This document shows, in pieces, positions 36,366 through 46,167 of a stretch of DNA of 64,000 nt. The notes beneath the pieces are model-generated. The model ran no database searches and was not told where the DNA came from. It was given only the letters and a program-made list of their open reading frames with translations. The position numbers were made by a program, and so were the translations under genes. The DNA lies in assembly GCF_014651035.1 (NCBI RefSeq), contig NZ_BMWC01000002.1, positions 434,001 to 498,000 on the forward strand, written 5' to 3'. Source of the stretch: Streptomyces lomondensis (GTDB taxonomy: Bacteria; Actinomycetota; Actinomycetes; Streptomycetales; Streptomycetaceae). How positions within the stretch are numbered: the stretch's first letter is position 1; each line of letters starts with the position of its first letter.

Positions 36366-37262
36366 ATGGAGCCAGTGTCGACGGAGCAGGTGGCGGCCTT
36401 CCGCCGGTTCAACCGCTACTTCACACGCCGGATCGGTGTGCTGAACGACCACTACCTGGGCCAGGACCGCCCGCTCGGCGAGGCCCGGCTGCTGTTCGAG
36501 ATCTCCGAGAACCCGGCCGGTGTCTCCCTGCGCGAGCTCAGGAGCCGGCTCGGCCTGGACGCCGGATACCTCAGCCGGATGGCCAAGGCCCTCCAGGCCC
36601 AGGGCATGGTCCGGCTGCGCACGCACCCGGACGACAACCGGCTGCGCATGATCGAACTGACCCCGGCCGGCCGCGTCGAGGTCAAGGAGCAGAACCGCCG
36701 CGCCGACACCCTCGCCTCGGACGTGCTGAGGGGCCTGACCGCACCCCAGCGGCAGCAGCTCACCGACGCGATGGCCACCGCCCGGCGGCTGCTGCGCCTC
36801 GCGGCCATCACCGTCGAGCTGGTCGACGGCCACGCCCCGGACGCCCGCGCCTGCCTCGACGCGTACGCCGCCGACCTCGACGCCCGCTTCCCCGAGGGCT
36901 TCGACAAGGCGGACCTGGTCCGCCCCGGCCAGGTCTCGGGGGACGCGGGCGCGTTCTTCGTGGCGTACGAGGAGGGCCGGCCGGTGGGCTGCGGGGCGCT
37001 GCGGCGGCTGGAGCCCGGGGTGGGCGAGATCCGCCATGTGTGGGTGCACCCGGACGCCCGCCGCCTCGGCCTCGCCCGCCGTCTGCTCGCCGCGATCGAG
37101 CACGAGTCCCTGCGCCGCGGCTGGAACGTCGTACGGCTCGACACGCACGCCGTGCTCACCGAGGCGCGGGCGATGTACCGGGCGTGCGGCTACCAGGAGA
37201 TCCCGGCGTACAGCGACCACGTCTACGGCCAGCACTGGTTCGAGAAGCGGCTGGCCCCCTGA
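36366..37262 (+). CDS. MarR-GNAT fusion regulator/acetyltransferase
   Basis: The 298-residue protein joins an N-terminal MarR winged helix (residues 1-140; SLRELRSRLGLDAGYLSRMAKAL, then HPDDNRLRMIELTPAG) to a C-terminal GNAT acetyltransferase (residues 150-298; VWVHPDARRLGLARRLL as acetyl-CoA loop, ARAMYRACGYQEI). The fusion is a known type in which the HTH may control the same or nearby genes while the GNAT acetylates a small molecule or protein. A perfect operator overlaps its promoter. Confidence 0.88.
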   Translation: MEPVSTEQVAAFRRFNRYFTRRIGVLNDHYLGQDRPLGEARLLFEISENPAGVSLRELRSRLGLDAGYLSRMAKALQAQGMVRLRTHPDDNRLRMIELTPAGRVEVKEQNRRADTLASDVLRGLTAPQRQQLTDAMATARRLLRLAAITVELVDGHAPDARACLDAYAADLDARFPEGFDKADLVRPGQVSGDAGAFFVAYEEGRPVGCGALRRLEPGVGEIRHVWVHPDARRLGLARRLLAAIEHESLRRGWNVVRLDTHAVLTEARAMYRACGYQEIPAYSDHVYGQHWFEKRLAP

Positions 37263-37270
37263 ACGCCGCC

Positions 37271-37301
37271 GGCCCCGCACCGGAGGAACCGGTACGGGGC
37301 C
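37271..37301. terminator. Bidirectional hairpin between MarR-GNAT and mdh
   Basis: A 13-bp stem, GGCCCCGCACCGG with CCGGTACGGGGCC, encloses a five-base loop; one mismatch only. It serves the two convergent genes ending at 37262 and 37321. There is no T run, as usual for Streptomyces. Confidence 0.8.
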
Positions 37302-37320
37302 GACGGGGAGAAACCGACGG

Positions 37321-38475
<1,155 letters not shown>

Positions 38476-38520
38476 AAGGCGGCCGCCCGTCCGGGAGAGG
38501 AGGACGAAGGCGGCCGCCTT
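38476..38520 (-). terminator. Terminator of the XRE-DUF2690 gene
   Basis: A 12-bp perfect stem, AAGGCGGCCGCC with GGCGGCCGCCTT, around a 21-base loop, lies 120 bp past the stop of the minus-strand gene. On minus the stem is followed by TTTGTGTGG, a partial T run. Confidence 0.75.
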
Positions 38521-38642
38521 GGGGGGGGGAACCGACCGTGCCGGAATCCCGTGGGGGTACCGTTCGCGTGCCCGCGATTCCCGCGGGCATGCCTCCCTCT
38601 CCCGAATTCCTTCCCGGCTCGAACGGATCGCGCCGCCTCCGG

Positions 38643-39923
38643 CTATTCGGTGCAGCCCCGCTGTCCGGACGCCAGCGTCGCGCAGGCCTTGGCGTCGGCG
38701 GCGTTCTTCACGGCCACCATCGGGGTGTACGCGATCGTGTCCCCGGCCACCGTGATGCTTCCGCCCTGCTTGGCCTTGCCCGCGCTGACCTGGACCTCGT
38801 CGCCCTGCGCGGCCTGGGTGATACGGCCCCAGGCCGCCTTGCAGGTCTCGCTGTAGCGGACCTCGACGACGGTCGTGCCGACGGTGACGGTCTGGGCGGT
38901 GGTCACCAGGTCACCACTGCACCCCATGCTCTCGGCGTCCTTGCCGGTGCAGCTGTCGCCGCTGCACTTCACGCCGGGCGGCAGGTCCGGGTCGGTGCTG
39001 GCGGTCGGCGCGGGCGGCTTGGCGCTGCCCTTGGTCGCGTCGCCACCGCCGGTGAGGTAGAACGCGCCGGCGATCACCACGAGCACGCCCACGACACCCG
39101 CGAGGAACGTCCCGGTCCTCCGCTTGCCGGCGGAGCCGCCGGCCCGGCCGGAGCCGGTAGGGGTGACGTCCCGCGGGGGTTCGCCGTACGAGCCCGCCCC
39201 CGCGGCCGGTGTCCGGGCGGGTCCGCCGGGCGACCCGGTGGGCCCGGTGGGAGTCCCTGCGGACGGCCCGGCGGGTGTTCCGGCCCCCGAACCGGGCCAG
39301 GACCCGGTGCCGGCGGGGCGTCCGCCCGCCGGCGAGGGGCCCTTGTACCCGGCGATGCCCCAGGAGTTGACCTCGCTCGCGCCCCGGCCGGCGTCCTCGC
39401 GCACCCCGCCGCCGGTGGAGTCCTGGACCTCGGGAGCCGTCGGCTGCGGCGGCACCGTCGGGGCCACTCCGGCCGGGCCCGCGATACCCGGCGTGACCGT
39501 GGCACTGCCGCTCCTGCGGGCGGTCTTGCCGCCGGCGGACGCCGCCTTGCCGTCGGCCGGGGAACCGCCGAAGTCCTGCCCGCCGAACTCCCCGAGCGCG
39601 GCGCGCGCCTGGGAGATCCGGATGGCCTCCATCGTCATGTCGTGCCGCATCTCCGAGCGGCTCCAGGCACGCTCGGCGAGCTCCCACATGGTCGTCAGGT
39701 GGACCGGGTTGGTCCCGGTGACCTCGGCCAGGGCGACGATCGCGCCCTTGGGCGCGAGCAGCCGGCCGTTCAGATAACGCTCCCACGACGTCTTGCTGTA
39801 GCCCGTGCGGTCCGCCACCGACGCGATGCTCAGACCGCTGCGGTCCACGAGTCTGCGCAACTGGCTGGTGAACTCCCTGATCTGTGGATCGAGTTCATCC
39901 GGCAAGGCCCTCCAACGAGGCAT
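38643..39923 (-). CDS. XRE-family HTH membrane regulator with extracellular DUF2690 domain
   Basis: The 426-residue protein has an N-terminal HTH (LSIASVADRTGYSKTSWERYLNGR), a long Gly/Pro/Ser-rich linker of about 150 residues, one membrane helix (TFLAGVVGVLVVIAGAFYL) and a C-terminal DUF2690 domain with four or more Cys (KCSGDSCTGKDAESMGC, YSETCKAAWGRI). The layout suggests a DNA-binding or cytoskeleton-linked HTH tied to an outside sensor. ATG 39923 follows GGGGGAAGC. Such proteins are common in Streptomyces; the signal is unknown. Confidence 0.85.
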   Translation of the reverse strand: MPRWRALPDELDPQIREFTSQLRRLVDRSGLSIASVADRTGYSKTSWERYLNGRLLAPKGAIVALAEVTGTNPVHLTTMWELAERAWSRSEMRHDMTMEAIRISQARAALGEFGGQDFGGSPADGKAASAGGKTARRSGSATVTPGIAGPAGVAPTVPPQPTAPEVQDSTGGGVREDAGRGASEVNSWGIAGYKGPSPAGGRPAGTGSWPGSGAGTPAGPSAGTPTGPTGSPGGPARTPAAGAGSYGEPPRDVTPTGSGRAGGSAGKRRTGTFLAGVVGVLVVIAGAFYLTGGGDATKGSAKPPAPTASTDPDLPPGVKCSGDSCTGKDAESMGCSGDLVTTAQTVTVGTTVVEVRYSETCKAAWGRITQAAQGDEVQVSAGKAKQGGSITVAGDTIAYTPMVAVKNAADAKACATLASGQRGCTE

Positions 39924-40245
39924 TGCTTCCCCCCTCTTCCCCCCGGTTCGTGCTGTTATGTCCCGCGCTGTTCGCCCCGCGCGTGGCGGCCTTGGCCGAG
40001 TCCCCGTTGTGGCTACCCACAGGGATGCGCCCACTCAGGATCTCAGTTCCCAGACCTGGGGGCGCACAGGAGCGTGGGGAGCGCGCGCGATACACCCTGG
40101 ACCGTCCTGATTGTCCACGCCAACCCCGTTGTTGCACCAGTTCGTGCGAAATCGGAAGCGGGACGTACCGGAACCGTCACTTCCGTGCCACAGCGCACTG
40201 ACAGCAGTTGAACAGGCAGTTCGCCGTGCACGAGGGTGGGTCGTG
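39924..40245. other. Upstream region of the XRE-DUF2690 gene
   Basis: The 320-bp stretch between the XRE-DUF2690 start and the terminator of DUF3017 holds no ORF with a ribosome binding site and no repeat. It must carry the promoter of the XRE gene; I could not pick a confident -10/-35 pair. Confidence 0.4.
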
Positions 40246-40287
40246 GCGGCGGCCCGTCCTTCCTCGGGGGAGAGGACGGGCCGCCGC
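40246..40287 (-). terminator. Terminator of the folD-DUF3017 pair
   Basis: A 15-bp perfect stem, GCGGCGGCCCGTCCT with AGGACGGGCCGCCGC, with a 12-base loop lies directly after the DUF3017 stop codon on minus. There is no T run. Confidence 0.8.
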
Positions 40288-40292
40288 TCTCG

Positions 40293-40784
40293 TCACTCGC
40301 TGGTGACCGTGAAGTGCAGCGTGTCCTTCAGGAACGGGATCTGAAGCCACGGCTTCGGCTGGGCCATCAGCGCCAGCATGACGATCACCAGGCCGAGGAC
40401 GCCGTAGGTGACGATGTCCGTGAAGCGGGAGCGGACGGCGAGCATGCCGACGTCCGGCAGCAGCCAGCGCATCACACCGCCGCCCAGCAGGGCGACGCCG
40501 ATCAGCAGTGTCCCGAGCCGGAACTGGTCGAACGCCGTCACCAGCAGGCCCACTCCGGCCAGACCGAGCACGGCGAGGACGGGCCACTGCCGCGCGGGCG
40601 CGGGCGCGTCCCCGGACGCGGCGCGGCCACCGCCCTCGGGCCGCGCGGTGTCCTTGGTGAACAGCGGGAACCGCCGGGTGACCCGCCGCGGCACCCCCTC
40701 GGCGTCGGGCGCGCTGACGGGGTCCCGGACGGTGAGGCCCTCGGACGTGTCCTGCTCGCTGGGGGTCTGCTGCTCAGCCGACAC
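40293..40784 (-). CDS. DUF3017 membrane protein
   Basis: The 163-residue protein has a polar N-terminal half and three hydrophobic helices ([52 protein letters not shown]), matching the actinobacterial DUF3017 family. It starts at GTG 40784 inside the 3' end of folD (11-bp overlap), a conserved pairing in Streptomyces. Function is unknown. Confidence 0.85.
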   Translation of the reverse strand: MSAEQQTPSEQDTSEGLTVRDPVSAPDAEGVPRRVTRRFPLFTKDTARPEGGGRAASGDAPAPARQWPVLAVLGLAGVGLLVTAFDQFRLGTLLIGVALLGGGVMRWLLPDVGMLAVRSRFTDIVTYGVLGLVIVMLALMAQPKPWLQIPFLKDTLHFTVTSE

Positions 40785-41628
40785 TGCGCTCCGCCGCCTC
40801 GACCACGTTGACGAGCAGCTGGGCGCGGGTCATCGGGCCGACCCCGCCGGGGTTCGGGGAGATCCAGCCGGCGACCTCGGCCACGTCCGGGTGGACGTCG
40901 CCCACGATCTTGCCCTCGGCGCTGCGGGAGACGCCGACGTCGAGGACGGCCGCGCCCGGCTTGACGTCCTCGGCGCGGATCAGGTGGGCGGAACCGGCCG
41001 CGGCGACGATGATGTCCGCGCGCTTCAGGTGCGCCGACAGGTCACGGGTGCCGGTGTGGCACTGGGTCACGGTCGCGTTCTCGCTGCGGCGCGTGAGGAG
41101 CAGCGGCATCGGGCGGCCGATGGTGACGCCGCGGCCGACGACGACGACCTCGGCGCCCTTGATCTCCACGCCGTAGCGGCGCAGGAGGGTCAGCACGCCG
41201 TTCGGGGTGCAGGGCAGCGGCGCCGGCTCGTTGAGGACGAGGCGCCCGAGGTTCATGGGGTGCAGCCCGTCCGCGTCCTTGTCCGGATCCATCAGCTCCA
41301 GGATGCGGTTCTCGTCGATGCCCTTGGGCAGCGGCAGTTGCACGATGTACCCGGTGCAGGCCGGGTCCTCGTTCAGCTCGCGCACGGCCGCCTCGATCTC
41401 CTCCTGCGTGGCGGTGCCGGGCAGCTCCCGCTGGATGGAGGCGATGCCGACCTGGGCGCAGTCGCGGTGCTTGCCGGCGACGTACTTCTGGCTGCCGGGG
41501 TCGTCCCCGACGAGGATCGTGCCGAGGCCGGGCGTGACGCCCTTCTCCTTCAGCGCCGCCACGCGGGCGGTCAGATCGGACTTGATCGCGGCTGCGGTGG
41601 CCTTGCCATCGAGAATCTGGGCGGTCAT
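40774..41628 (-). CDS. folD: Methylene-THF dehydrogenase / cyclohydrolase
   Basis: The 284-residue bifunctional enzyme converts 5,10-methylene-THF to 10-formyl-THF. The motifs [18 protein letters not shown] (active-site Lys), [14 protein letters not shown], and [13 protein letters not shown] are typical. Its substrate comes from GlyA and its product feeds PurN and PurH, all encoded in this window. ATG 41628 follows GAGGATGGGG. No ZTP riboswitch was seen upstream of this gene. Confidence 0.95.
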   Translation of the reverse strand: MTAQILDGKATAAAIKSDLTARVAALKEKGVTPGLGTILVGDDPGSQKYVAGKHRDCAQVGIASIQRELPGTATQEEIEAAVRELNEDPACTGYIVQLPLPKGIDENRILELMDPDKDADGLHPMNLGRLVLNEPAPLPCTPNGVLTLLRRYGVEIKGAEVVVVGRGVTIGRPMPLLLTRRSENATVTQCHTGTRDLSAHLKRADIIVAAAGSAHLIRAEDVKPGAAVLDVGVSRSAEGKIVGDVHPDVAEVAGWISPNPGGVGPMTRAQLLVNVVEAAERSVG

Positions 41629-41902
41629 GACCCCATCCTCGCGGATGACCCCGCCACGGTTCCAATCCGGCCGCAATCCGGGCACCGCGGGGTCCCTCCG
41701 CCCGTATCCGCTCATGATCAGCGATGTTGCACTTGCACAACACATCGGGAATGCGGCTGGACAAGCCCGTCAGTGGTGAAGAACGATGACCTGACAAGTG
41801 CCGCGGGCAGCTCAACGGGGGGACGGCCGCAATCTGAAGAACTCTCCTCCGTGCGGATGCCACGCGCGTCCCCGCACTCGGAACAACGGAGGAAAGTCCG
41901 CC

Positions 41903-42490
41903 ATGAGCTACGGCGACCCGAACAATCCCTACGGCGCTCCCCAGGGGCAGCAGCCGCAGCAGCAGCAGCAGCCGGGTTACGGCTACCCGCAGCAGCAGGG
42001 GCAGGCACCCGGCTACGGCTACCCGCAGGCCCCTCCGGTGTCCCCCTACGGCGGACCGGCCGCGCCGACCACGATGCCGAGCTCGGTGAGCGCGGCCCGC
42101 GTGATGATGTGGGTGATCGTCGGCCTCCAGGTCGTCGGCGTGGTGCTGCTCGCCTTCGCCGCCGCGGCCCTGAACGCCGCGAAGGACGACGAGTCCCTCC
42201 AGGACAACACCGCCTTCCAGGACCTGGTCGGCCAGTCGACCGGCGTGATCTGGGGCTACGTGGTGTTCGGCGTGGCCTGGCTCGTGTTCGCGGCCGTCCT
42301 GGCGACGAAGTTCAAGAACGGCGGCAACGGCGCCCGGATCACCATCCTGGTCTTCGCCATCATCACCGCGGTGCTCGGCATCTACCCGTTCGTCATCATC
42401 GGCCTGGTGCACACCATCCTGGCCGTCCTGGTGGCGGTGTTCGTCGGCAACGCCAACGGCAAGGCCTGGTTCAACCGCCCCCGCTACTGA
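41903..42490 (+). CDS. Small membrane protein with Gln/Tyr/Gly-rich N-terminus (DUF4190-like)
   Basis: The 195-residue protein has a low-complexity N-terminus (PQGQQPQQQQQPGYGYPQQQ) and four hydrophobic helices in two hairpins (MMWVIVGLQVVGVVLLAFAA; VIWGYVVFGVAWLVFAAVLA; ITILVFAIITAVLGIYPF; LVHTILAVLVAVFVG). Such proteins are abundant in Streptomyces envelopes and of unknown role. ATG 41903 follows GGAGGAAAG. It is divergent from folD. Confidence 0.82.
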   Translation: MSYGDPNNPYGAPQGQQPQQQQQPGYGYPQQQGQAPGYGYPQAPPVSPYGGPAAPTTMPSSVSAARVMMWVIVGLQVVGVVLLAFAAAALNAAKDDESLQDNTAFQDLVGQSTGVIWGYVVFGVAWLVFAAVLATKFKNGGNGARITILVFAIITAVLGIYPFVIIGLVHTILAVLVAVFVGNANGKAWFNRPRY

Positions 42491-42568
42491 ACGGACCCGG
42501 TCGACCGGACCGTTCACGCCAATCACACCCAAGGGCCGTGTCTCACCCGTACGAGGGGGGCACGGCCC
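42488..42568 (+). terminator. Two hairpins after the small membrane protein gene
   Basis: A near-perfect 29-base palindrome (42488-42516, centre GGTCGACC) begins at the stop codon itself. A second stem, GGGCCGTG (42533-42540) with CACGGCCC (42561-42568), follows. Together they should end transcription before the kinase genes. Confidence 0.65.
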
Positions 42569-42710
42569 TGGCGCGTCGCCCTAGTCTGACGGTGGTAGCT
42601 GTCAGGCACGGGGAGAGCACCTTGTACAGCATCATCGCCGTACCTCCGCCGACCACGGAGGACCAGCGAAACCACATCCAGCGCCGCGGGCCGTCGGGCG
42701 GGGTGGCCCG

Positions 42711-44321
42711 GTGACCGAGCCCTACGCCGTGCCCGTGCCGAAGGGGTACCGGGTCGGCGTCTGGGAGGTGCGCGAGCCCATCGCGACCGGCGCCTTCGGC
42801 AGTGTGTACGCCGCCCGGCGCACCGGTGACGCCACCGGGCGGCCCGAGGGCCGCTCCCGTCCGCGCGCGGGCGATGAGGAGCTGCCGCGGACGGCCGCCC
42901 TGAAGTTCCTGCCCACCGGCACGGCCACGCCCCGCCGGCTGACCCATCTGCGGGAGCTGATCGAGCGGGAGGTCGAGCTGTACCGGCGGCTGCGGCATCC
43001 GCGGCTGGTGCGGATGTACGAGACGCTGACGGTCGACGACCCGGACCGCCCGGAGCTGGACGGCGCCACCGTCCTCGTCCTGGAGCGGGCCGAGGGCTCC
43101 CTGTCCGCGCTGCTCGCCGCCACGCCCCGGCCCGCGGCCGGCCCCGCGCTGCTCGCGCAGGTCTGCGAGGGGCTGGCCCAGCTGCACGGGGCCGGCTGGG
43201 TGCACGGCGACCTGAAGCCGGCCAACGTGCTGCTGATGGAGGACGGTTCGGTCCGGCTCGCCGACTTCAACATGGCCGCCGAACTGGAGGGCACCCACGC
43301 CTATACCCCGGCCTTCTCCACCCCGGACTACACCCCGCCCGAGCTGCTGTGGACCGAGATCGGCGAGCGCGGCCGCCGGATCCGCCCGTCCGCCGACGTC
43401 TGGGCCTTCGGCGTCCTCGCCCACCTCGTCCTCACCGACTCCTTCCCGCTGCCCGGCGCCACCCCGGTGGCCCGCCGCGACGCGGCGGCGGCCTACGCCC
43501 GCGGCACCGACGAACTGCGCCTGTCCCCCGAACTGCCGGACGACTGGCGGCGGATCGTGTCCGCCTGCCTGACCCGCACCCACGCGGACCGCATCACCGG
43601 CGAGGCGCTGCTGCGCCGGGTCGCGGCGGCCACCGGCACCGGCCACCGCCCCTTCCGCCCGCCCCGCCTGAGCCCGGCCCGCCGCGGCTTTGGCCGTACG
43701 CCGGTCGCGGCGGCCGTGGCCGCTGCCGCCACCGCCGTCGCCGCGCTCGCCTACGGCATCAGCGTCCGGGCCGACGGCGCCCCGGGCGGGGGCGGCGGTG
43801 GCTCCGGCGCGACGGCGCACGTCTCCGCCGCCGCGTACGGCGCCGCCGAACTCCGCACCGACCGGGGCATCCCGCCCGCGTACCGGCTGCTGATCGTCGA
43901 GACGGCGCACGACTGCGACCAGAAGGACGTCACCCCGGTCCTGATCGCCGCCATGCTGAAGGTGGAGAGCGACTTCGACCCGGACCTCGCGGACCCCGCC
44001 AACGACGAGTACGGCATCGCCCGCTGGACCCCGCGCGTGCTGCGCTGGTGGATGAACGAGGACGGCACCCCCGGGGAGACCGTCCCCCAACCCCCCTTCC
44101 CGCCCGCGGAGTCCATCCCGGCGATGGGCCGCTACCTGTGCTGGATCGCACCGCGCCTGCACGAGGAGCTGCCGGGCGACCGGCGGGTACTGATCGCCGC
44201 CGCCTACCGGAGGTCGTACCGGACGGTGAACAAGGCGGGCGGCGTACCGTCGGACGTACGCGGCTACGCCGACCGCGTCGCCCACTTCCTCAAGGAGTAC
44301 GCGCCGCCCGGCAAGAGATGA
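42711..44321 (+). CDS. Membrane Ser/Thr protein kinase with extracellular lysozyme/SLT-like domain
   Basis: The 536-residue protein has a kinase domain (residues 15-300): Gly loop ATGAFGSVYAARR, Lys in TAALKFLP, catalytic loop VHGDLKPANVLL (HGD in place of HRD), LADFNMA (DFN in place of DFG) and YTPPEL. A membrane helix near residues 330-350 (AAVAAAATAVAALAYGI) is followed by a Gly-rich spacer and an outer domain (385-530) with AAMLKVESDFDPDLADP and YGIARWTP, which resembles the Glu-containing region of transglycosylase/lysozyme folds. It may sense or cut peptidoglycan. Start GTG 42711. The next gene, 79 bp on, is another kinase. Confidence 0.82.
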   Translation: MTEPYAVPVPKGYRVGVWEVREPIATGAFGSVYAARRTGDATGRPEGRSRPRAGDEELPRTAALKFLPTGTATPRRLTHLRELIEREVELYRRLRHPRLVRMYETLTVDDPDRPELDGATVLVLERAEGSLSALLAATPRPAAGPALLAQVCEGLAQLHGAGWVHGDLKPANVLLMEDGSVRLADFNMAAELEGTHAYTPAFSTPDYTPPELLWTEIGERGRRIRPSADVWAFGVLAHLVLTDSFPLPGATPVARRDAAAAYARGTDELRLSPELPDDWRRIVSACLTRTHADRITGEALLRRVAAATGTGHRPFRPPRLSPARRGFGRTPVAAAVAAAATAVAALAYGISVRADGAPGGGGGGSGATAHVSAAAYGAAELRTDRGIPPAYRLLIVETAHDCDQKDVTPVLIAAMLKVESDFDPDLADPANDEYGIARWTPRVLRWWMNEDGTPGETVPQPPFPPAESIPAMGRYLCWIAPRLHEELPGDRRVLIAAAYRRSYRTVNKAGGVPSDVRGYADRVAHFLKEYAPPGKR

Positions 44322-44400
44322 CCCGCGGGGTCAGGCGGTAGCCTCACCCCAACTGATGTGACACGAGAGCACGTTGGTGAGGACACCACTCGGGGGATCC

Positions 44401-46089
44401 ATGTCAGACCATCGGCCGCCCAGGCCGTCCGGCACTCCGGCGTCCCGTGACGCCGCGCTCCGGCGGTCGGGGGCGACACCACTGCGGCCCGCGGATCCCG
44501 TGCGCATCGGGCCGTACGTGCCGCTGGGCCTGCTCGGCAGCGGCGGCATGGGCCGGGTCTACCTGGCGCGGCAGGCGGACGGGACACCCGGGCTCGCCGC
44601 GGTGAAGGTCATCCGGCCCGAGTACGCCGAGAACGCGGACTTCCGGCGGCGGTTCGAGCGGGAGGCCACCGTGCACGCGCGCGTGGGCGCGCCCTACACC
44701 CCGGAGCTGCTGGGCACGGGGTTCGAGCCCGACACGGAACTGCTGTGGATGGCGACGGCCTACTTACCCGGCCTCAACCTGGCGGAGGCGGTGCGCGCGT
44801 GCGGTGTGCTGCGGCCGGACGGGGCGTGGCGGCTGGTCGGTGATCTCGGGCAGGCGCTGGGCGTGCTGGCCGCGACCGGCATCGTGCACCGGGACTTCAA
44901 GCCGTCGAACGTCCTGCTGACCCGGCAGCGCGCCCACGTCGTCGACTTCGGCATCGCGCAGGCCGCCGACGCCAGCGCGATCACCACGACCGGCAACCGC
45001 GTCGGCACGCCCGCCTTCATGTCCCCCGAGTACCTCAGGGACGGCCGCTGCGACACGGCCTCGGACGTGTTCTGCTGCGCGAGCACCGTCGTCCACGCGG
45101 TCACCGGGCACGCCCCGTTCGGCGACGGCACCGGCGTCGACGTCCTGCACCGCATCGCGTCGGAGGAGCCGAACGCGGAGGTCATGGCCGAGGTACGGAC
45201 GGTCGACCCGGCCCTGGCCGACCTCCTGACGGCCTGTCTCGCCAAGGACCCGTCCCGCCGCCCGGACCCCGCGGACCTGGTCGAGGCGTCGATGTCCCGG
45301 CCCCGGGCCGCGGCCTGGCAGGAGCCGCTGGACAACCGCCTCCTCGCTCGGCAGCAGGCCGGCGAGGTGCTGCGGGAGAGCCCGGTACCGCGGCCGGAGG
45401 TGCGGCCGGCGGTGGCAGGTCCGTCCCCGGGGCCGGGCTTCGGACCGCCGCCGGGTACGCCCGCGGGTGGCACCGCGGCCCGGCGGCGCCTGAAGCCGTA
45501 CGCCGTCCTCGCCGCCGTCCTCACCGTGTGCGCCGTCGCCGTCACCGCCTATGTGGTCACCCGCCCGGCGGCCCCGGCCGACGCCTCCGGCTCCCCCGCC
45601 GCGACGGCCAGTGCGTCCGGCCCGGGTGACGACCACACCGGCCTGACGGGATTCGAGGCCCCGAGCCCCTCCTCCCCGTCCGGGAGGCCGACGACCCCCG
45701 AGCCCACGGAAGCCCCGCCCAGCCCGGACGAGAAGCCCCGGGAGGAGGCCCGTACCACCCCGTCGCCCCCACCGACGACGACGCAGCCCCGCCCCTCCCC
45801 CGCCACGACACCCCCGCGTCCGCCGGCCACCCCCGCCGAGCCCCCGTGGCTCACCGACTGCACCTACTACTCCGGCACCGAACTCACCCGGCGCGGCGAC
45901 AGCGGCCAGCGCGTGGTGCAGGTCCAGTGCATGCTGGCCAAGCGCGGCTACGACCTGGGCGGCGCGGGCGTGGACGGCCGGTTCGGCAAGGACACCGCCA
46001 AGGCGGTCCGGGGCTTCCAGCGCGACAAGGGGCTGGACGCGGACGGCAAGGTCGGGCCCAGGACGTGGGCGGCGCTGCGCGGTTCGTAA
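44401..46089 (+). CDS. Membrane Ser/Thr protein kinase with peptidoglycan-binding domain; contains a TTA codon
   Basis: The 562-residue protein has a PknB-type kinase domain (residues 40-300): LLGSGGMGRVYLAR, AAVKVI, VHRDFKPSNVLL, VVDFGIAQ, GTPAFMSPEYL. After a membrane helix (about 366-390) comes a long Pro/Thr/Ser stalk and a C-terminal PG_binding_1 domain (about 490-560: GQRVVQVQCMLAKRGYDLGG, VDGRFGKDTAKAVRGFQR). Codon 122 (44764-44766) is TTA, the rare leucine codon read by bldA tRNA, which in Streptomyces ties translation to development. Start ATG 44401 gives MSDHRPP; the stop lies within a tandem 19-bp repeat. Confidence 0.88.
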   Translation: MSDHRPPRPSGTPASRDAALRRSGATPLRPADPVRIGPYVPLGLLGSGGMGRVYLARQADGTPGLAAVKVIRPEYAENADFRRRFEREATVHARVGAPYTPELLGTGFEPDTELLWMATAYLPGLNLAEAVRACGVLRPDGAWRLVGDLGQALGVLAATGIVHRDFKPSNVLLTRQRAHVVDFGIAQAADASAITTTGNRVGTPAFMSPEYLRDGRCDTASDVFCCASTVVHAVTGHAPFGDGTGVDVLHRIASEEPNAEVMAEVRTVDPALADLLTACLAKDPSRRPDPADLVEASMSRPRAAAWQEPLDNRLLARQQAGEVLRESPVPRPEVRPAVAGPSPGPGFGPPPGTPAGGTAARRRLKPYAVLAAVLTVCAVAVTAYVVTRPAAPADASGSPAATASASGPGDDHTGLTGFEAPSPSSPSGRPTTPEPTEAPPSPDEKPREEARTTPSPPPTTTQPRPSPATTPPRPPATPAEPPWLTDCTYYSGTELTRRGDSGQRVVQVQCMLAKRGYDLGGAGVDGRFGKDTAKAVRGFQRDKGLDADGKVGPRTWAALRGS

Positions 46090-46120
46090 CGAAAGACGAA
46101 ATTCGTAACGAAAGACGAAA
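46083..46120. repeat. Tandem 19-bp repeat across the kinase stop codon
   Basis: Two perfect copies of TTCGTAACGAAAGACGAAA (46083-46101 and 46102-46120) span the stop of the second kinase. The unit contains a TTCGT/ACGAA inverted pair. It is AT-rich against its surroundings. Confidence 0.9.
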
Positions 46121-46124
46121 AAAG

Positions 46125-46157
46125 GGGGGCGGCGGCCACGACCCGGCCGCCGCCCCC
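46125..46157. terminator. Bidirectional hairpin between the kinase gene and purH
   Basis: A perfect 13-bp stem, GGGGGCGGCGGCC with GGCCGCCGCCCCC, and a 7-base loop lie between two convergent stops. On minus it is followed by TTTTTTCGTC, giving a proper intrinsic terminator for the purNH pair. Confidence 0.88.
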
Positions 46158-46167
46158 GCATCCGGCC

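Noticed and set aside
41629..41902. A ZTP riboswitch or other aptamer before folD or the small membrane gene
   Set aside because: Neither strand shows the CGTGACTGG and CGCCTGGGC blocks; only a weak TGTTG/CAACA inverted repeat is present.
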